From positions 158,356 through 208,039 of the forward strand of contig JALCBJ010000002.1 of the NCBI GenBank assembly GCA_028066595.1: a stretch of DNA of 49,684 nucleotides, given 5' to 3'. The stretch's first letter is position 1, and each line of letters starts with the position of its first letter. Under the pieces are notes generated by a model. That model was not told the origin of the DNA. It was given only the letters and a program-made list of their open reading frames with translations, and ran no database searches. Source of the DNA: Thermoanaerobaculia bacterium (GTDB lineage: Bacteria; Acidobacteriota; Thermoanaerobaculia; Multivoradales; J023). Positions 1 to 8,331 of the stretch are shown one piece after another. Made by a program: the position numbers and the translations under genes.

Positions 1-555
1 CTCCTCTCGAGGCAGCGGACCCTCCCGAGCGATGCGGTGTCCGAGGTTCTCGCCTTCGACGAACTCGAGGCTCAGAAAGGGCTCTTTCTCGAAGACTCCT
101 GCGTCGAACACCCTGCACACGTTGGGGTGAATGACCTCGCGAGCTGCTCGGGCCTCTCGTAGCAAGCCATCCAACTCGCCGGTAGCGGCCAGCGCCCCGC
201 GGGTGGGGAACTTGAGCGCGACGCGCTGGTCGAGAAGCTCGTCGAAGGCGAGGTAGACATCAGCCATGCCGCCGGAGCCGATGCGCCGTTCGATGCGATA
301 GCGGTCGCCGACCCTGGCGTTCGCCTCGAAGCGAACCTCAGGCTTCGGCGGCGATGCGAGATACGAAGAACGTGAAAGGTCCGCCGTGTCCGAGTGCGCG
401 TTGGCGAGCAGCCTTTCGACCTCCGCCCGGAGTGCCGGGTCGTCGGCGCAGGCTTCCTCGATCAAGCGCCGGCGCCGCTCCGGTGAAGCGTCCACAGCCC
501 GCAGAAACACTCGCTTGGCCCGCTGGTGAAGCAACCTCGCTGCAGCCTGCTCCAT
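1..555 (-). CDS. Ser/Thr protein kinase, N-terminal part (cut by window edge)
   Basis: A continuous minus-strand reading frame of 185 codons starts at the ATG at 555 and runs off the left edge without a stop. Residues 1-60 form a charged helical module (ASPERRRRLIEEACADDP) like that seen in front of other PknB-type kinases of this group, including the kinase at 44068 in this window. The kinase domain begins near residue 85 with YRIERRIGSGGMADVYLA (glycine-rich loop), the VALKF lysine follows, then HPNVCRVFDAG and the hinge region FLSLEFVEGENL. The catalytic loop and everything after it lie outside the window, so a TPR or sensor tail cannot be judged. A membrane-anchored Hanks-type receptor kinase is the likely whole protein. 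Confidence 0.85.
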   Translation of the reverse strand, partial: MEQAAARLLHQRAKRVFLRAVDASPERRRRLIEEACADDPALRAEVERLLANAHSDTADLSRSSYLASPPKPEVRFEANARVGDRYRIERRIGSGGMADVYLAFDELLDQRVALKFPTRGALAATGELDGLLREARAAREVIHPNVCRVFDAGVFEKEPFLSLEFVEGENLGHRIAREGPLPREE

Positions 556-637
556 CACATGACTCTAGCCTGAACCGCTCGAGACGCTCCCGTTCTCTTG
601 ATGTCGCGTGGGTCCTTCCGCCGGGTGCTGTGCGCTC

Positions 638-2263
638 CTATCTTCGCGCCCGCATCGCCTCGGCAACGACAGGCAACGCTTCGGCATCCGGTAGGTAGGA
701 AGGTTCGACCCGCCGCTGGGTGTGCTGCTCGTAGGCGTAGCCCAGAGCCAGGATCTCGGCATCTCGATCCTGTGCACCGAGAAAGGACAAGCCGATCGGC
801 AGCCCTTCGACGGTTCCCATGGGTACAGTCAGGTGGGGATATCCGGCGATGGCGGCCATCCAGCCGGCTCCGGCCCAAGCAGGCCAGACGTCGCCGTTGA
901 TCGGATCCACGGGCGGTGCCAGCGGCCCAGATGGGGAGACCAGAGCTACGACTTCGTGCTCTGCCAACAAGTGATCGATGCCGTCGGCTCGGGTGGCCTT
1001 TTGCACGAAGTCGCGAGCCTCGAGATATTCAGCGGAATCCAGTCCTTCGAGCTCGACCGAAGCCTCGAAGATGTCGTGGCCGAAGAGTGCGAGCTCGACA
1101 TCGGCCTGGGACTCGTTGAAGGCGATGACAGCGGCCAGATTCCTCGCGGTGACGGTATCCGCCGTCTCTGCGAGGTACTCGTTGAGGGTGGCCTTGAATT
1201 CGTATCGGAGCACTGAGCGTGCGTGGTTCCAAAACTCCGCGGGCGTCTCGTGCTCTTCGATCTCCACCAGCTCGGCACCGGCAGCAGCGAGATCCTCGAG
1301 GGCGCGGTCAAAGGCGGCGATGATGTCGGGATGGGATCCCTCGGCAAAGCGTGCGACCCCGAGTCGAGCTCCTTCGAGTGCGTCGGCATCGAGCGCCGCC
1401 CGATAGTCACTCTTCGACTCGCCGGTCGCCATGGCGGTCAGCATCAAGGCCGCTCCTTCGACGGTTTTCGTCATCGGCCCTGCGGTGTCCTGGGACGACG
1501 AGATCGGCACGATATGACGCTGGGAAACCAGGCCGACGGTAGGCTTGAAGCCGACGACGCCGTTCACAGTCGACGGACAGATGATCGAGCCGTTGGTCTC
1601 CGTACCGACGGCGCCCGCCGCCAGTGAGGCGGCCACCGCAGCGCCCGACCCGGAGCTCGAACCGCAGGGTGATCGATCCAGCAGGTGAGGATTGCGCACC
1701 TGGCCACCGAGGGCCGACCAGCCGCTGATGGAGTCCTGCGATCGGAAGTTGGCCCATTGACTGAGGTTGGTCTTGCCGAGGATGACGGCGCCTTGGGCTC
1801 GAAGGCCAGCTACCAGTGGAGCATCGCGATCGGTGACGTTGTCGGCTAGCGCCAGCGCACCTGCAGTTGTCGGCACTGAGCCCGCCGACTCGATATTGTC
1901 CTTCAGCAGGATCGGAATACCGTCCAGGGCTCCGAGCGTCGAGCCTTCGGCACGCCGCTGGTCGGATGCGCGGGCTTGCTCGATCGCCGAAGGATCGACC
2001 GCCAGCACGCTCTGCAACGTCGGCCCCGATCGGTCGATCCGTTCGATGCGATCCAGATAGCTCTGGACCAGAGCCTCTGAGGTCGTGCGACCGTCGGTCA
2101 GTGCCGCCACGAGGTCCGGCAGTGTCAACGCCAAGAGCCCATCTGGCTCCAGCGTCTCGGCAGGAGCAGAATCTACGGCTTGCGGTGCTTGAGGTTGGTC
2201 GGCGCATCCGGCGCAGACGACGAGACCGAGGAGGACGCAGGACAGGAATGCTGGGGTTCTCAT
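638..2263 (-). CDS. Amidase-signature family hydrolase, exported
   Basis: 541-residue protein of the amidase signature (AS) family, which hydrolyses amide bonds with a Ser-cisSer-Lys triad. The triad is visible: Lys121 in GIPILLKDNI, cis-Ser202 in CGSSSGSGAAVA, and nucleophile Ser226 in TETNGSI, with the 24-residue Ser-Ser spacing usual for the family. The first 20 residues are a signal peptide ending in VVCAGC; Cys20 may be lipidated, although the residue at -3 is not the preferred Leu, so simple secretion is also possible. Length fits secreted peptide or aryl amidases better than the GatA subunit, and no gatB/gatC neighbours are present. The substrate cannot be told. It stands alone, with a spacer of about 120 bases on the upstream side. 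Confidence 0.9.
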   Translation of the reverse strand: MRTPAFLSCVLLGLVVCAGCADQPQAPQAVDSAPAETLEPDGLLALTLPDLVAALTDGRTTSEALVQSYLDRIERIDRSGPTLQSVLAVDPSAIEQARASDQRRAEGSTLGALDGIPILLKDNIESAGSVPTTAGALALADNVTDRDAPLVAGLRAQGAVILGKTNLSQWANFRSQDSISGWSALGGQVRNPHLLDRSPCGSSSGSGAAVAASLAAGAVGTETNGSIICPSTVNGVVGFKPTVGLVSQRHIVPISSSQDTAGPMTKTVEGAALMLTAMATGESKSDYRAALDADALEGARLGVARFAEGSHPDIIAAFDRALEDLAAAGAELVEIEEHETPAEFWNHARSVLRYEFKATLNEYLAETADTVTARNLAAVIAFNESQADVELALFGHDIFEASVELEGLDSAEYLEARDFVQKATRADGIDHLLAEHEVVALVSPSGPLAPPVDPINGDVWPAWAGAGWMAAIAGYPHLTVPMGTVEGLPIGLSFLGAQDRDAEILALGYAYEQHTQRRVEPSYLPDAEALPVVAEAMRARR

Positions 2264-2383
2264 ACACCCAGTCTACCTAAGGGCGCCGCGGAGAGGTCTT
2301 GACTGCGGCGGATCGGGTGCGTTGGCTATATGGGGCACTGTGGATCACAGCAACTGCATCTGACGCCCGCCGATACGGCTGGC

Positions 2384-3499
2384 TCAGAAGAGAGGTGTCG
2401 GGATGTCTCCCCAGACCACGTGGGTAGGAGGCCGCTCGACGCCTAGGACTTCTCCGGTCTCGAGGTTCACGTGGGCCAGGATCAACGTATCCCTGCCGTA
2501 GGCTTTTCGCACGATGTCGGCTCCTTCGGCATCCGCTGCATAGGTGCGCGGATGGGTGAACAGGACTTTGTAGAGACCGCGGGGAAAGCCCACTGGCGTC
2601 TCGTGGCCGGATTGACCGGGCTGGTAGGTCTCGGCAGGTAGGTCCGCAAGGAACCAGCTCTCGGGCAACACATAGACCAGCAATGCCCGATCCGGCCGCT
2701 GGGCCAGTACCTTCTCGACTGCCATGTCTTGGCGGGCCAGCCGGTACGCTGCCTCTAGCTCGTCACCAGGCAGGAGCGCGGGCGAGAGGACGGCTGCGCG
2801 GCGCTCGTAGTGAGCGCTGACGTGGAGCAGGGAGAAGTCTCGAACCACGAATGCCAGCAGGGTGGTGGCACCGAGAGCGAGAGCCCAGCGAAGCAGAGCA
2901 CCTGCGGTCGAGAGCTTCCCGGAGCGTGTTCGCCCGAGAGCTCTCGGCAGGAATCGGCCGGTGGAGGCCATGTAGCTTCGGTAGGAATCACCGAAGCGCT
3001 CGACGCATGCGGCCTCTTCTCTCCGTGCCAGCCAGGAGTAGAGACACAGCATCGTGACGTAGGAGAGCACGACGAGGAATCGTGGCCAGACCAGGCTGGT
3101 ACCGAGACCGACCACCGCGAGCGCTAGGTACTGGGGATGCCGGATCCAACGGTAGAGACCACCCACGACGTGCCCTCGGCGGCGGAGCTTGGCCCAGTAG
3201 ATCTGAACGAAACCGATAGCGAACGCGAGCAAGCCGGTATACAGCAACGCGAATCCGATGGGCTTGGCGGCCTGCAGCACCGGGTTCGACGTGAACGAGA
3301 AATGTGGCAGATAGAAGGTGGTCAGCCACGCGGTCTCTGCTGTACCGTGCAGCACGTCGAGAGCCGGTCCGTAAACGGCATAGAAATGTAGACCGGCCGG
3401 GCTGATCATGAACAGGATCTCGAAGACGATGATCGCGTAGAACAGCCAGGCGGTCCGGAAGAGGCTCGACCGCTTGGGGGTACCGGTTGATTCGCTCAT
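2384..3499 (-). CDS. Isoprenylcysteine methyltransferase-like (PEMT/NnrU-type) membrane protein
   Basis: Polytopic membrane protein of 371 residues from the chosen start. After three or four hydrophobic helices comes the methyltransferase-like core GGLYRWIRHPQYLALAVVGLGTSL and, further on, the EEAACVERFGDSYRSYM segment, the pattern of ICMT/phospholipid methyltransferase-type proteins that bind S-adenosylmethionine at the membrane face. A further helix near residue 205 leads to a soluble C-terminal domain of about 150 residues that I do not recognise. The frame is open to 3544, but the ATG at 3499 has a good ribosome site (GGAG eight bases upstream) and starts just before the charged N-terminus, so I use it. 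Substrate unknown; it is divergent from the two-component genes at 3697. Confidence 0.75.
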   Translation of the reverse strand: MSESTGTPKRSSLFRTAWLFYAIIVFEILFMISPAGLHFYAVYGPALDVLHGTAETAWLTTFYLPHFSFTSNPVLQAAKPIGFALLYTGLLAFAIGFVQIYWAKLRRRGHVVGGLYRWIRHPQYLALAVVGLGTSLVWPRFLVVLSYVTMLCLYSWLARREEAACVERFGDSYRSYMASTGRFLPRALGRTRSGKLSTAGALLRWALALGATTLLAFVVRDFSLLHVSAHYERRAAVLSPALLPGDELEAAYRLARQDMAVEKVLAQRPDRALLVYVLPESWFLADLPAETYQPGQSGHETPVGFPRGLYKVLFTHPRTYAADAEGADIVRKAYGRDTLILAHVNLETGEVLGVERPPTHVVWGDIPTPLF

Positions 3500-3696
3500 G
3501 TGCTGCTCCGAAGAGGTCGTTGGCCTTGGCCTGATCACTGTCACGACCCTACGGAAACCGAGCTGAACCTCCGGTGAAGCCCCTGTTCACGACGGATTCA
3601 TGATGGGTGTGCTGAAATCGAGAGATGGATTCGACAGCATCGAGCAGTCGCCACGTGCCGGTATTTCGGTGAGCGGGTCTCTGCAGGTTCTCTGAT

Positions 3697-4362
3697 GTGA
3701 GGATCCTCGTCGTCGAAGATCAGGCGATATTGGCGCGGCAGGTCGCCGAAACCCTGCGCAGATCGGGCTACGCTGTCGACATCGCCGGCGGCGGCGTGGA
3801 TGCCTTACACATGGGCAGCTCCGCTCCCTACGATGCGATCGTTCTCGATCTGGGATTGCCGGAAATCGATGGTCTATCGGTCTTGAAGCGATGGCGCGAG
3901 GACGGCATCACCACACCGGTCCTCATCCTCACAGCCCGTGGCAACTGGCACGAGCGGGTGGAAGGTATCGACGCGGGTGCAGATGATTACCTGGTCAAGC
4001 CCTTTCACTTCGAGGAGCTACTGGCGCGTTTGAGAGCCGTGATCCGTCGTGGGGCCGGGATCGCATCGTCATACTTCCGCTTTGCAGATATCGCGATCGA
4101 TGCACGGGCAGCCCGGGTCACCCGGAACGGTGAGTCCGTGCCCCTGACCGCCCATGAATACCGAATCCTGGCCTACCTGGCTCACCATGCGGGACGAGCC
4201 GTGTCGCGCAGCGAGCTTGCCGAGCATCTCTACGCCGAGGATCGGGATCGCGATTCGAACACGATCGACGTGTTCGTCGCTCGACTGAGACGCAAGCTCG
4301 GACACGGCCTGATCAGCACGGTGCGCGGTTTGGGCTATCGCCTGGAGCCGGCTGGATCGTGA
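3697..4362 (+). CDS. OmpR/PhoB-family response regulator, PhoP-like
   Basis: 221-residue regulator with a receiver domain (acidic pair E7 D8, phosphorylated Asp51 in VLDLGLPEIDG, T79, Lys101 in KPFHFEELLAR) followed by a winged-helix DNA-binding domain (residues about 125-220, ending TVRGLGYRLE). The spacing, the RRWREDG-type helix and LTARGNWHERVEGIDAGADDYLVKPFH closely follow enterobacterial PhoP by eye. The start is GTG at 3697, the only start that leaves the beta-1 strand intact; the ribosome site is weak. The stop overlaps the next start in GTGA, so regulator and kinase are translationally coupled. Targets are unknown, but PhoP relatives control envelope modification genes. Confidence 0.92.
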   Translation: MRILVVEDQAILARQVAETLRRSGYAVDIAGGGVDALHMGSSAPYDAIVLDLGLPEIDGLSVLKRWREDGITTPVLILTARGNWHERVEGIDAGADDYLVKPFHFEELLARLRAVIRRGAGIASSYFRFADIAIDARAARVTRNGESVPLTAHEYRILAYLAHHAGRAVSRSELAEHLYAEDRDRDSNTIDVFVARLRRKLGHGLISTVRGLGYRLEPAGS

Positions 4363-5747
4363 TAGGAGATGCGACTCGGGCCGACATCAGTGCGAGGAAC
4401 GAGGCGGCTGCGGAATCTGGCCTGCCATCCCTCCGAGCGAGGCTGCTCACCGGCTCGGCGCTGTGGGGACTAGGGCTGCTCCTGGTCGCGGGTGCTGTAT
4501 TTGTCGTGGTAGCGCTTCGTCACTTCGACGATGAGCGGATTCGTGACCTCGAGGCTCATCTGTCGGAGTTGGAATCCGTGCTCGACGCCACGGGGGTTGC
4601 GCCTCGTTTGTCGCGCTCTCTGAGTCATCCCCGCTTCCGCCTGGGGGACTCGGGCCTGTATTGGCAGGTCGAAACTTGCCACGGCGACGTAGTCACGTCT
4701 CCGTCGCTCGGTAGTACTCGGTTACGAGTCCGCGGCGCGGCGCGACAGGGCAAAGTCGAGCTCGAGCCGTTTCGTGAGTTGAAGCTCCTCGCCGTTACCG
4801 CGGTGGTCTCGGATCGGAAGTGCGCCGACGGACATCGTCTGATCGTCGCCGGTGAGCTGCGAAAGATCGATGGCCATCAACTGGTCCATCTGCCAACCGC
4901 CTTTCTACTCGGGCTCATAGGACTATCGTGCCTCGTCCTCGGGACCCGCCCCGTCGCCCGTGGTCTGCGCTCTATCGATAGTTTGCGTACAGATCTGGCC
5001 GAGATCCGAAAGGGAAAGGAATCCCGCCTGAGGGGCGTCTACCCAAAGGAGGTGCAACCATTGGTGGTCGATCTCAATCGACTGCTCGACGATCAAGAGC
5101 AGATGACCGCCAAGGCCGCGGCGCGATCTTCCGATCTTGCCCATGCCCTGCGTACACCTCTCGCGATTCTCGGCAACGAGGCCAAGCGTCTCGAAACCGG
5201 TGCTCACCCCGAGATCGGCCGGCTTCTGGAGCAGCAGCTCGATCTCATGCATCGGCAAGTGGAAGCCCAGCTTGCCAGCGTCCGCACCGTGGCCGCAGGG
5301 CCTCTAAGAGGCCAGAGCACAGCAATCGAGCCGGTGTTCCGGCGCATGGCGTCAGCGATGCGGACGCTTCACGCCTCTCGTGGTCTAGATCTAGAGTTCT
5401 CCGTCGCCACCAAGCGGACCTTCGCCGGAAGGGCCGACGATCTCGAAGAGATGCTGGGCAATCTGATCGACAACGCCTGCAAGTGGGCTCGGCGACGAGT
5501 TCGGATCGTCGCTCGCGACTCCGACGGCGACCTCATGATCTGCGTAGAGGACGATGGACCAGGTGTGGCTCTCGAGGATCGTCAGCGGGCCTTCGATCGG
5601 GGCCAGCGTCTGGGTGCCGAAGTTCCGGGACACGGCCTCGGCCTCGCGATCGTTCGTGAAATCGCGGAACTCTATGGAGGAGATGTCGAGTTGGGGGACT
5701 CGGCTCTCGGAGGGCTCACCGTGCTCCTACGTCTGCCGGCTCGCTAG
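4359..5747 (+). CDS. Sensor histidine kinase, PhoQ-like
   Basis: 462-residue kinase starting with GTG in a 4-base overlap with the regulator. Two membrane helices (about 31-53 and 179-197) enclose a periplasmic sensor of about 125 residues with a Cys pair (C107, C155). The dimerisation box DLAHALRTPLAIL with His262 is of the PhoQ kind, and the catalytic domain has the N-box NLIDNACKWA (368-377), EDDGPG (397-402) and GHGLGLA (424-430). It should phosphorylate the 3697 regulator. The acidic patch that senses divalent cations in PhoQ is not evident, so the signal is open. Its TAG stop shares the CTAG palindrome with the stop of the convergent gene. Confidence 0.92.
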   Translation: MIGDATRADISARNEAAAESGLPSLRARLLTGSALWGLGLLLVAGAVFVVVALRHFDDERIRDLEAHLSELESVLDATGVAPRLSRSLSHPRFRLGDSGLYWQVETCHGDVVTSPSLGSTRLRVRGAARQGKVELEPFRELKLLAVTAVVSDRKCADGHRLIVAGELRKIDGHQLVHLPTAFLLGLIGLSCLVLGTRPVARGLRSIDSLRTDLAEIRKGKESRLRGVYPKEVQPLVVDLNRLLDDQEQMTAKAAARSSDLAHALRTPLAILGNEAKRLETGAHPEIGRLLEQQLDLMHRQVEAQLASVRTVAAGPLRGQSTAIEPVFRRMASAMRTLHASRGLDLEFSVATKRTFAGRADDLEEMLGNLIDNACKWARRRVRIVARDSDGDLMICVEDDGPGVALEDRQRAFDRGQRLGAEVPGHGLGLAIVREIAELYGGDVELGDSALGGLTVLLRLPAR

Positions 5748-7261
5748 CCCGAAGCGAGCTCGACTCGTTCCAGGCCGAGGCGCTCGAGCAGGCGCGCGAA
5801 GCGTGGATGGTCCCTCAGCGGATCGAATGCGGGATCCACAGCGAGAGCCGCCAACAGTGGGCTGTCCCGTTGCTCGACAGCGGTTTCGAGGGCTTCGACC
5901 GCCTCGTCTGCCCAACCCAGCGCGACAAGACCCAAGGCCAGGTCGGCGGTCGACAGCTGACCTGGATGCGACTGGAGGAGGGCTTCGACCGTTTCGACGT
6001 ACCAACGCCAGAACGTCTCGAGGGCCTCCGACGGATCGTGGGTTTCCGTCCGCCCGGCAGGGTCGGTTCCCAAGGTTTCCATCAATGCTCGTGCGCTGCT
6101 CACCGCTTCGGTCCGGCGGCCCCATGCGAGGTCGTTCAGCACCCGACCGCGCAGAGCGGGCAGATAGCTGGGTTGGAGTTCGAGTGCCAGGCGAAGGTGC
6201 TCCGAGGCGCGCTCGAATCGGCGCGCGCGGTAGTAGACGGTCGCCACGTCACCCCGCACCACCACCGACGCCGGATCGAGCTCGAGCGCATGCTCGATCG
6301 ATGAGATAGCTCTATCGTGGAGGCCGAGGGCCGAGAAATAGAAGGCCAGGCCGTGATGGGATGCGGCCTCGCCGGGAGCCAGCTCTACGGCGCGACCGAG
6401 AGAGTGCTCGGCCGCTCGCCAGTCGAAGTCGCGATACATGGAGAGCCGACCGAGCAACCTATGGGCAGACGCCTGCCCCTCGTCGAGCTCGAGAGCCAGC
6501 TCCGCCAGGGATCGCGCTAGCTCCATGGTTTCGGTGCCCGTGTCTTCGAAGCTCCGAGCCCAGGCCAGCTCGGCGTACGCCGGAGCCAGCAGCGGATCGA
6601 GGTCTACCGCTCGCTGAAGCTCGGCAGCTGCCTCGGCCGCTGTGGGCTCGCCTCCCAATCGGAAACGATCGAGAAGATAGGTGCCCCGCAGGAACGCCCG
6701 ACGGGCCTCTTCGGAAGTGGCCGCGAGCGGCGAGGGAACGGAGTCGTTTTCGAGATGTAACGATCGGACGCCGAGGGAGACGAGGGTACCTACGATCAAC
6801 AAGGCCAGCGGCATCGCAAGGAGCCAACGTTTTCCATGCCTCGCAGCCTGCCCCAACGGCTGGGCCGAGCTCGGAACGGCGTTCGCAGTGGAGGCTGCCG
6901 GGGCGCCAGGCTCGACCCGCTCGACCGTCGCCAGAAAGCGGTATCCCCGTCGTGGAAGTGTCTCGAGGAACCTCGCCGAGACAGCATCGTCTCCCAACGC
7001 GGCTCGGATCTGCCGGATACAGCGGTTGAGACTCGCATCGAAGTCGACGTGAGTTCCTTCTCCCCAGATGTGATCCCGTAGCTCTTCGCGGCTTACCAGA
7101 CGACCTGGCCTGCGCAGCAAGAGATCGAGGGTCCTCGCCGGTTGTGGTGGTAGCGGCAGCTTCCTTCCGCGTCGGAAGAGCTCCAGACTCTCCCGATCGA
7201 ACTCGAAAACACCGAATCGAAATCGGCGCCCTCGTATGGCCCGCTGGTCGCCAGGTTTCAC
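5744..7261 (-). CDS. Winged-helix / transmembrane / TPR regulator (CadC-like architecture)
   Basis: 505 residues in three parts: an N-terminal OmpR-type winged helix (about 15-112, FGVFEFDRESLELFRRGRKL ... ETLPRRGYRFLATVE), a linker with one membrane helix (about 143-165, KRWLLAMPLALLIVGTLVSLGV), and a periplasmic tail of TPR-like helices (about 225-500, for example DPLLAPAYAELAWARSF and DPASVVVRGDVATVYYRARRFERA). The plan is that of CadC/ToxR-type one-component regulators with TPRs, common in Acidobacteriota. No receiver domain is present, so it would bind DNA from the membrane. The GTG start at 7261 lacks a clear ribosome site and is only probable. It is divergent from the NIPSNAP gene and convergent, with shared stop bases, to the PhoQ-like kinase. 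Confidence 0.85.
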   Translation of the reverse strand: MKPGDQRAIRGRRFRFGVFEFDRESLELFRRGRKLPLPPQPARTLDLLLRRPGRLVSREELRDHIWGEGTHVDFDASLNRCIRQIRAALGDDAVSARFLETLPRRGYRFLATVERVEPGAPAASTANAVPSSAQPLGQAARHGKRWLLAMPLALLIVGTLVSLGVRSLHLENDSVPSPLAATSEEARRAFLRGTYLLDRFRLGGEPTAAEAAAELQRAVDLDPLLAPAYAELAWARSFEDTGTETMELARSLAELALELDEGQASAHRLLGRLSMYRDFDWRAAEHSLGRAVELAPGEAASHHGLAFYFSALGLHDRAISSIEHALELDPASVVVRGDVATVYYRARRFERASEHLRLALELQPSYLPALRGRVLNDLAWGRRTEAVSSARALMETLGTDPAGRTETHDPSEALETFWRWYVETVEALLQSHPGQLSTADLALGLVALGWADEAVEALETAVEQRDSPLLAALAVDPAFDPLRDHPRFARLLERLGLERVELASG

Positions 7262-7457
7262 CGTCTGGTCATCGTAGCCGATCGGTGGTGGCCACTCTCC
7301 GCGGCACTCCGGTTCGTCGGTTCTTCGTTCGCTGCAAGCTTCTTGTTTTCAACAGTTACGGGATCATAGAAAAATCACTTGGCGAGCATGGCCGGGCAAG
7401 GAGGTTCGACGTACACCAAAGCGACACATTGACCCGATCACACACGAAGGAGTCCCG

Positions 7458-8237
7458 ATGTTCGCCACGCGTTTTTCCTCAGCCCTGACGACGATGCTCT
7501 TGTTCCTGCTCGGCGGCGCGGTCAGCGGTGCCGATCTCGAAGTCACGGTCCACTATCGAGGGCCCGGAGAAGTGTCGCAGCTCCATGGCCTGCTGGTCGT
7601 CGCTGCCGACCGTGCCGACCTCGCGGACCCTACGGCTCGTTTTTTCGGTATCCAGTACCTGACCGCCAATGGCCAGACAGCTCGCTTTACCGGCATCGAA
7701 GCCAAGGAGGCCTTCGTTCTCGCGGCTTGGGACGAGCGAGGCGGCTATGGCGGCACCGGACCGGTTCCAGGCCCGGTGGGCTTTCACGGAACGGGAGGCA
7801 TGCCGGCACCGGTATCGCTCGACGGTGACGCCCGCGTCACGGTCGAATTCGATGACAGCCTGCGACCGCCGGGTTCCGAGTGGCGGCCGCCTGTTCCCGC
7901 GGAACAGCTGGCGGCGGTCGAGGGCGGCCTGGTCGAGATCCGCATCTACAAGCTGAAGTCCGGTCAGCGCGAGCACTTCATCCGAGCGTTCGAAAACCAT
8001 CTCGGGGTGCAGGTCGAGAACGGTCTGCGGGTGGTAGGACAGTTCCGCGCCCTGGACGACCCGGACACCTTCGTCTGGATCCGCGCGTTCCGCGACCAGG
8101 AAGAAAGGCTCCGCCTGACCCGTCAGCACTACTTCAGCGATGGCTTCCTGGACGGCATGCGGCACCAAGTCGGGGATCTACTCGAGTCGTCTCAGGTGCT
8201 GCTGGTCGAGCCGACCGCCCTATCCTTCCTGCGCTGA
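7458..8237 (+). CDS. Exported NIPSNAP-domain protein
   Basis: 259 residues. A strong ribosome site (AAGGAG) precedes the ATG. Residues 1-24 are a signal peptide (FSSALTTMLLFLLGGAVSGA). Residues 25-145 look like a beta-sandwich domain (DLEVTVHYRGPGEVSQLHGLLVVAADRADLADP), reminiscent of DUF2141-type exported domains. The C-terminal part (about 158-235) carries NIPSNAP features: VEIRIYKLKSGQREHFIRAFENH, VVGQFRALDDPDTFVWIRAFRD, and the HYFSDGFL segment. NIPSNAP is a small ferredoxin-like fold usually found in the cytoplasm and without a settled activity; export and fusion to a beta domain are unusual. Divergent from the winged-helix/TPR gene, so the two may share regulation. Confidence 0.75.
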   Translation: MFATRFSSALTTMLLFLLGGAVSGADLEVTVHYRGPGEVSQLHGLLVVAADRADLADPTARFFGIQYLTANGQTARFTGIEAKEAFVLAAWDERGGYGGTGPVPGPVGFHGTGGMPAPVSLDGDARVTVEFDDSLRPPGSEWRPPVPAEQLAAVEGGLVEIRIYKLKSGQREHFIRAFENHLGVQVENGLRVVGQFRALDDPDTFVWIRAFRDQEERLRLTRQHYFSDGFLDGMRHQVGDLLESSQVLLVEPTALSFLR

Positions 8238-8310
8238 TCTCACCGACACGGTCTCGCCGCCGCCCGGTGCGAATTGGAGGACGGCGGCGTGCCATCGGAC
8301 GCTCGCACTG

Positions 8311-8331
8311 ACTTCGGCCGTCAACCGAAGT
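8311..8331. terminator. Hairpin between convergent genes
   Basis: Arms ACTTCGG (8311-8317) and CCGAAGT (8325-8331) pair perfectly with a 7-base loop. The hairpin sits across the stop codon of the minus-strand TonB-fusion gene. A second GC-rich pairing, CGCCGCC (8258-8264) with GGCGGCG (8283-8289), lies just after the plus-strand NIPSNAP gene. Neither has a good T-run, so intrinsic termination is only possible. Confidence 0.3.

Noticed and set aside
1407..2267. 286-codon minus-strand frame
   Set aside because: Antiframe of the amidase gene, which carries the complete catalytic triad.
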